35,927 nt of DNA from DATCDR01 sp036510575 (GTDB lineage Bacteria; Actinomycetota; Acidimicrobiia; Acidimicrobiales; Bog-793), in the NCBI GenBank assembly GCA_036510575.1, contig DATCDR010000163.1:1-35927 (forward strand). The letters are read 5' to 3'. The number at the start of each line of letters is the position of its first letter. The first letter of the stretch is position 1. Position numbers and translations under genes: made by a program. The notes beneath the pieces were generated by a model that saw only the letters and a list, made by a program, of their open reading frames with translations, had not been told where the DNA came from and made no database searches. This document shows, piece after piece, positions 31,995 to 35,927 of this stretch.

Positions 31995-32918
31995 TTAGCC
32001 TTCTGCGCCCGGGACGAACATCTCCTCGATGGCAAGGTCCTTCGACAAGATGTGCTGCGCGCGGGCAAAGCCGACGATTGCCTCGAGAGTCGAACGGTTC
32101 GCTTCGATCCCGTAGGGAACCGGGTCGGGGCCGACGAGCTCTCGTCGTGCCGCGAGCGCCTTGTCCTCTTCTGGCAGCTCACCGCCGGCGGCGAGGCGGG
32201 CGAGGAAGGGCTCCTTGGCAGCTACGAGGGCGGCAAAGAGCGCGCTCGCGGCGTCGGGGTGCTCGGCGAGCACCGAGTCCTTGATGACGACGGTGTGGTT
32301 GATCGGGTAGATCCCCTTCGCCACCCACGCCGCTTCCTTTGCGGCACGGTCGGCGATCAGCGGTGCGACGTTCGCGGTGTCGGGCCGTGTCACGCCGATC
32401 CCGGCGACGAGCTCGCCCGAGGAGACCATCGACCCGAGATCGGCTCCAGGGATCGACTCCACGTTTCCTGGCAGCGCGCACTCTTGAACGTGCTCCTCAT
32501 CGGCGATCACCCAGGTCACCTTGTCGAGGTCGACGCCGTACTGGTCCGCCAGGACCCCTCGTGCCCAGACCCCAGTGGTCACGGTGTAGGCACGGACGCC
32601 GACGCGCTTGCCTTCGAGCTGCTTTGGATCGGTGATGCCGGCTTCGGTGTTGACGGCGAGAGCCCGGTGGGGAAACTCGCGCACCGGGAAGATCGGGATC
32701 GCCGTGAAGGGCTTGCCGTACTCCTTCGCCGAGAGGTAGGTCGTGATCGCCATCTCAGAGACGTCGAACTCGAGCTGGCGCACCATGCGGCGGAAGGCGC
32801 CGATGATCGGTCCGTCGATCTCGACGAACTCGAGTTCGAAGCCCTTCGGAGTGACCGATCCGTCCTTAAGAGCTTGTGTGTGTGGATACGTTCCAAGTGC
32901 AACGGAGAGCTGCGTCAT
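31995..32918 (-). CDS. 4,5-dihydroxyphthalate decarboxylase-family protein (Pht5-like)
   Basis: A 307-residue protein with a periplasmic-binding-protein-like fold but no signal peptide, which argues for a cytoplasmic enzyme rather than a transporter subunit. The family blocks are clear: ALGTYPHTQALKDG at 7-20, FDVSEMAITTYLSAK, the GKPFTAIPIFPVREFPHRA stretch, the strongly kept YTVTTGVWARG at 111-121, and TWVIADEEHVQE. Pht5 removes a carboxyl group from 4,5-dihydroxyphthalate, but the wider family is often annotated only as ABC substrate-binding, and the substrate here is not proven. AGGAAAGG lies before the ATG at 32918. It is 25 kb from the Rieske cluster and could supply a later step of the same route. 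Confidence 0.82.
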   Translation of the reverse strand: MTQLSVALGTYPHTQALKDGSVTPKGFELEFVEIDGPIIGAFRRMVRQLEFDVSEMAITTYLSAKEYGKPFTAIPIFPVREFPHRALAVNTEAGITDPKQLEGKRVGVRAYTVTTGVWARGVLADQYGVDLDKVTWVIADEEHVQECALPGNVESIPGADLGSMVSSGELVAGIGVTRPDTANVAPLIADRAAKEAAWVAKGIYPINHTVVIKDSVLAEHPDAASALFAALVAAKEPFLARLAAGGELPEEDKALAARRELVGPDPVPYGIEANRSTLEAIVGFARAQHILSKDLAIEEMFVPGAEG

Positions 32919-32974
32919 TCGTTGAGCCTTTCCTCGTCCCCCAAGGCGCGCTCGCGCCGTCGGTGCTTCAAGAG

Positions 32975-33003
32975 AAACCTAGGCCGGTTTGTGCCCGGGT
33001 GAA
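32975..33003 (-). promoter_or_regulatory. Possible promoter/operator of the decarboxylase-family gene
   Basis: On the minus strand TTCACC (32998-33003) and TAGGTT (32976-32981) are 16 bases apart. An inverted repeat AAACC-N6-GGTTT at 32975-32990 overlaps the -10. Arms are short, so this is weak evidence. Confidence 0.3.
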
Positions 33004-33024
33004 AAGCGGGCGATGGATTGCCTG

Positions 33025-34176
33025 CTACTCCGGCACGGTCCCGTCCGGTGCAGGTATCTCCGAAGCCCTCGGCCGGGCCTCCCTGGTCATCGTCCGGAGC
33101 GACCTGGAACTTGCGACGAGTCCTCCAGATCGCGAGCCCCGAAGGGAGATGTAACAGCCCGCACCTACCGGGATCGGGAGCCAGAAGTTGACGAGCCGCC
33201 AGCCGAGCACGCCGAGCGTCGCGACGCTCGGCGGTAGGCCTGACGCGCTGAGCAGCCCGATCGTGGTCACCTCGACCACGCCGAGGCCGCCTGGCATGAG
33301 TGGGATCACCGCGACCACGTTGCCGATGCCGTACGCGGCGAAAAGCAGGATCGGGTCGAAGTAGCGGCCGAGGGCGGCGATGAAGCACCACAGGCACGCC
33401 GCGTCGAGGAGCCAGTTCGTCGTCGCCCAACCGATCGCTTCGCCAAGAGCGTCGCTGTTTCTCCAAAGGTCTCGGAGCCGGTCGCCGATGTGGCGGACCG
33501 AGGCTTCGAGCCGCTCGCCGTTGACGCGCGGGAGTCGTCTGCCGAGCCACCGAACAAATCGCGCTGCACTCTCTTCGCCCCTCGTGAAGCTGTAGACGAG
33601 GGCGCCTACCGCCAGCATCGCTAGCATCCCGACGAGCGCGACGGCTAGATAGACGGCGTGTGCTCCGGCCAGCGGGATGGAGATCACGAGCGAGACCCAA
33701 AGCAGGAGATTGAGCACGACCGCCGAGCCGAGCCCCTGGGTCGCCATCGCGAATGCGGTGTCGGTACCGAGCACGCCGCGTTGTGTCATCAGCTTGTAGC
33801 CAAGCCCCGCGCTTCCGACCGTGCCTCCCGGGATTACGTGGCTGACAGCGGTGGTAGCTAGGTCGATGCGGAACACCACGCCGATGCTTGGTCCATCACT
33901 TGGCAGCAGCCTGCGGGTGAGGAGCGCGTACGCGAACAGCGCCGCGCCCTCGAGCACGATCGCAGCCACGAGCCAGGCGAAGTTGAGGTGTCGGAGGCGA
34001 TGCAGGCTCGCCTCGGCGATCGCGAACTTCGGTACGACCAGGTACTCGACGACAAGGAGGGCGAGGAAGATCGTCAGGCTGTGGCGAAGCGGCGCCGGGA
34101 TGAGCCTTCGCCAGTTACGACGCGGTGGCGGGCTCGGCGCTTGCTCGGACACGTTCTCATCGTCGCACGTCGCCAA
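33025..34176 (-). CDS. Lysylphosphatidylglycerol synthase TM-region family protein (UPF0104)
   Basis: A 383-residue polytopic membrane protein with about eight spans and a long hydrophilic loop. It carries the family blocks SHVIPGGTVGSAGLGYKLM in the first half and VVAVIPLMPGGLGVVEVTT in the second. This is the flippase-like half of MprF without the aminoacyl-transferase half, so aminoacylation of lipids should not be assumed. Transport or flipping of a lipid is the better guess. The start is uncertain: TTG 34176 gives the length above, while GTG 34152 would remove eight residues, and neither has a clear ribosome site. The C-terminal 30 residues are basic and Pro/Ser-rich. It is divergent from the polyprenol-phosphate-mannose synthase gene. 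Confidence 0.87.
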   Translation of the reverse strand: MATCDDENVSEQAPSPPPRRNWRRLIPAPLRHSLTIFLALLVVEYLVVPKFAIAEASLHRLRHLNFAWLVAAIVLEGAALFAYALLTRRLLPSDGPSIGVVFRIDLATTAVSHVIPGGTVGSAGLGYKLMTQRGVLGTDTAFAMATQGLGSAVVLNLLLWVSLVISIPLAGAHAVYLAVALVGMLAMLAVGALVYSFTRGEESAARFVRWLGRRLPRVNGERLEASVRHIGDRLRDLWRNSDALGEAIGWATTNWLLDAACLWCFIAALGRYFDPILLFAAYGIGNVVAVIPLMPGGLGVVEVTTIGLLSASGLPPSVATLGVLGWRLVNFWLPIPVGAGCYISLRGSRSGGLVASSRSLRTMTREARPRASEIPAPDGTVPE

Positions 34177-34322
34177 ATGATGAACAATGTGAATCGAATT
34201 GATGAAATATTCGCGGGCCTGGTGCTGCTCGGCCGCGCCGCACGCCCCCAGAGGTGGCGCGACCTGTCCGAATGCAAACTGAGGAGTTCTCAGGCCTGTC
34301 GGAACTGAACTGTCGCGGTGAC
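34177..34322. other. AT-rich divergent intergenic region
   Basis: No gene is seen here. The part near 34180-34220 is markedly richer in A and T than its surroundings and probably carries the promoter of the UPF0104 gene, but no clear hexamer pair can be fixed. Confidence 0.35.
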
Positions 34323-34328
34323 TAACCT
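34323..34328 (+). promoter_or_regulatory. Leaderless -10 of the mannosyltransferase gene
   Basis: TAACCT lies six bases before GTG 34335, with no ribosome site between them. Confidence 0.5.
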
Positions 34329-34334
34329 GTCGCC

Positions 34335-35093
34335 GTGCAGGTTCTTGTGGTGCTGCCGACCTATAACGAGCAGGCCAACATCGAGAGAATGCTGGAGGCG
34401 CTGCGCGAGGCCTCGCCCGCGTGCAACATCTTGGTGGTCGATGACTCGAGCCCGGACGGTACGGCCGCCATCGCTGAGAAGGTGGGGGAGCGTATCGGCC
34501 AGATCAGCGTGCTGCTGCGCAAGTCCAAGGACGGCCTCGGGCCTGCCTATCGTGCCGGCTTCGCCTGGGGGCTCGAACAGGGATACGACGCCTTCGTCGA
34601 GATGGACTCCGACTTCTCCCATGACCCTGCCGAGCTGACGCGCCTCCTCGCAGCTGCACAGGCGGGCGCCGAGCTCGTGATCGGCTCCCGATACGTCGAA
34701 GGGGGATCGATTCCCGCGTGGTCGAAAAGCCGCGAGATGCTCTCGAGGTCCGGGAACCTCTACGCCAATCTCGTGCTCGGTCTCGGCGTGCACGACTCGA
34801 CGGCTGGCTTTCGCGTCTACAGTGCCGATCTCCTTCGGCGAATCGACATCTCCAAGGTGCGAGCGAACGGCTACGGCTTTCAGATCGAGATGACCTACCG
34901 GTCAAGAAGAGCGGGTGCCCGAATCGAAGAGGTGCCGATCCACTTCGTCGATCGCGTCGCTGGGAGCTCGAAGATGTCGAGGTCGGTCGTCACCGAGGCA
35001 CTCGCTCTCGTCACGTTCTGGGGCGTTCGCCGCTTCTTCGGGCTCGGGCCAAGCGACGCGACCACTCGGGCCACCGCTCCTGCTGCTGCTTAG
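34335..35093 (+). CDS. Polyprenol-phosphate-mannose synthase (GT2)
   Basis: A 252-residue GT2 glycosyltransferase that moves mannose from GDP-mannose to a polyprenyl phosphate on the cytoplasmic face. Landmarks are LPTYNEQANI at 8-17, VDDSSPDGT with Asp36/Asp37, the metal-binding DSD at 91-93 (EMDSDFSHDP), VIGSRYVEGG and NGYGFQIEM, all typical of dolichol-phosphate mannose synthases (Dpm1/Ppm1 type). It lacks the C-terminal membrane domain of some homologues. Its product is the donor for GT-C mannosyltransferases, possibly including the GT87-like protein at 11253. Its stop overlaps the stop of the isochorismate synthase gene on the other strand. Confidence 0.92.
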   Translation: MQVLVVLPTYNEQANIERMLEALREASPACNILVVDDSSPDGTAAIAEKVGERIGQISVLLRKSKDGLGPAYRAGFAWGLEQGYDAFVEMDSDFSHDPAELTRLLAAAQAGAELVIGSRYVEGGSIPAWSKSREMLSRSGNLYANLVLGLGVHDSTAGFRVYSADLLRRIDISKVRANGYGFQIEMTYRSRRAGARIEEVPIHFVDRVAGSSKMSRSVVTEALALVTFWGVRRFFGLGPSDATTRATAPAAA

Positions 35094-35926
35094 GGCCGAA
35101 CCGCTGCGACAAGGAGTGCCTGCAACTTGAGCTGGGTCTCTGCGAGCTCAGCAGCGGGATCGGAGTCGGCGACGATGCCGACCCCTGCGAGCAGTCTGGC
35201 GGTGGCGCCTTCTAGCATCGCTGAGCGGATGCCGAGCCACCACTCGCCGTCGCCACTTGCGTCCATGTAGCCAAGTGGTCCCGCGTAGCGGTCGCGTTCT
35301 AGGCGTTCGTGATTGACGAGCCACTCGATGGCGGCCGCACGAGGCCAGCCACCTACCGCAGGCGTCGGGTGCAGCGCGACAGCGATCTCGAGCGCGCCGG
35401 GAGCCGGCTCTCGAAGATGCCCCGAGATCGTCGTCGCGAGGTGCACGACGTTTCGGAGCTCGAGCAGGTGCGGCTCGGCCGACGCCATCACCGCGGAGGT
35501 GAGCTCGCCAAGATCAGCGACGATCGCATCGACGACGATGCCGTGTTCGCTCCGCTCCTTCGCCGATGCGAGGAGGCCTCGAGCAAGCCGTGCGTCCTCG
35601 TCGGGATCGCCGCTTCGTGCGATGGTCCCTGCAAGTGGGTGCGAGGTCACGACCGAGCCACTTCGTCGACAAAGCAGCTCGGGCGAGGCGCCGACGAAGT
35701 CACCGAGCGAGAAGGCCACACACGACGGGTAGAGGGCACGGAGGCGCCCGAGCAGGTCACTTGGTACGAACGGCCGATTCGCTACGACATTGACCTCGCG
35801 GGCGACGACGACCTTTTCGAACAACCCTTCTGCGATTGCGGCGATGGCTTCGGCGACAAGTGCCCTGAAGGCCTCGTGCGTTTGCACCGAGGTCAGCTCG
35901 AAGTGATCAGGGGGAGCCGTCGTCGC
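35090..35926 (-). CDS. menF: Isochorismate synthase (5' end off the window)
   Basis: Chorismate-binding enzyme making isochorismate, the entry to menaquinone or a salicylate/2,3-dihydroxybenzoate siderophore. Only the C-terminal part is here. The frame stays open to the right edge, so the internal GTG at 35887 is not the true start. Visible landmarks are KVVVAREV with the catalytic lysine, SPELLCRR, the ligand block HPLAGTIARSGDPDED, HPTPAVGGWPR, and ERDRYAGPLGYMD followed by GIRSAMLEG and AGVGIVADSDPAAE. HPTPAVGG favours isochorismate synthase (MenF/EntC) over anthranilate synthase. No other menaquinone or siderophore gene is in the window, so MenF versus EntC is undecided. Confidence 0.88.
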   Translation of the reverse strand, partial: ATTAPPDHFELTSVQTHEAFRALVAEAIAAIAEGLFEKVVVAREVNVVANRPFVPSDLLGRLRALYPSCVAFSLGDFVGASPELLCRRSGSVVTSHPLAGTIARSGDPDEDARLARGLLASAKERSEHGIVVDAIVADLGELTSAVMASAEPHLLELRNVVHLATTISGHLREPAPGALEIAVALHPTPAVGGWPRAAAIEWLVNHERLERDRYAGPLGYMDASGDGEWWLGIRSAMLEGATARLLAGVGIVADSDPAAELAETQLKLQALLVAAVRP

Positions 35927-35927
35927 G

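Noticed and set aside
31995..32918. Periplasmic substrate-binding protein of an ABC transporter
   Set aside because: No signal peptide, no adjacent permease or ATPase, and the family blocks fit the Pht5 decarboxylase group better.
33025..34176. MprF lysyl-phosphatidylglycerol synthase
   Set aside because: Only the membrane half is present. The aminoacyl-transferase domain that makes the modified lipid is missing.

Overview
This is a high-G+C bacterial window packed with genes and almost free of gaps. The chain rel-hisS-aspS-rarA-alaS-ruvX-aroE, two SEDS cell-wall polymerases, polyprenol-phosphate-mannose synthase and a non-discriminating-type AspRS all point to an actinobacterium. A deep-branching lineage such as Acidimicrobiia is my inference, and no 16S or other decisive marker is present. 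I see no insertion sequences, phage genes, tRNAs, rRNAs or CRISPR arrays.

Layout. (1) 1-2322: an ABC-2 type exporter, one ATPase cut by the left edge plus two permeases. (2) 2501-6401: a catabolic cluster with an SDR dehydrogenase, a MarR regulator, a phthalate-type Rieske oxygenase, an unrecognised 129-aa protein overlapping it, and a class II aldolase-fold protein resembling aromatic acid decarboxylases. (3) 6437-11136: redox and carbon genes, namely a TlpA-like thioredoxin, a transketolase of the short animal-like type, a TetR regulator, a DedA membrane protein and a Prx6-type peroxiredoxin. (4) 11253-13270: a polytopic GT87-like membrane protein and a small anchored protein that overlap tail to tail. 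(5) 13381-24021: one long, translationally coupled housekeeping operon covering stringent response, three aminoacyl-tRNA synthetases, RarA, RuvX and AroE. (6) 24090-27204: RodA coupled to a divergent bifunctional-nuclease (DUF151) protein, converging on a second SEDS protein. (7) 27276-31054: polyphosphate kinase and exopolyphosphatase. (8) 31232-35927: a secreted protein of unknown function, a dihydroxyphthalate-decarboxylase-family enzyme, an LPG-synthase-TM-family membrane protein, polyprenol-phosphate-mannose synthase, and an isochorismate synthase cut by the right edge.

The Rieske oxygenase, the aldolase-fold protein, the SDR and the distant Pht5-like protein could together act on an aromatic carboxylic acid. 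Polyprenol-phosphate-mannose could feed a GT-C enzyme such as the GT87-like protein. Rel, Ppk and Ppx link stringent response and polyphosphate.

The most striking non-coding signal is a -10-like TANNNT hexamer lying 5-8 nt in front of the start codon of eight separate genes. It implies widespread leaderless transcription and settles several start codons. The strongest system-level candidates are the Rieske-linked 129-aa protein and the RodA-BFN pair.
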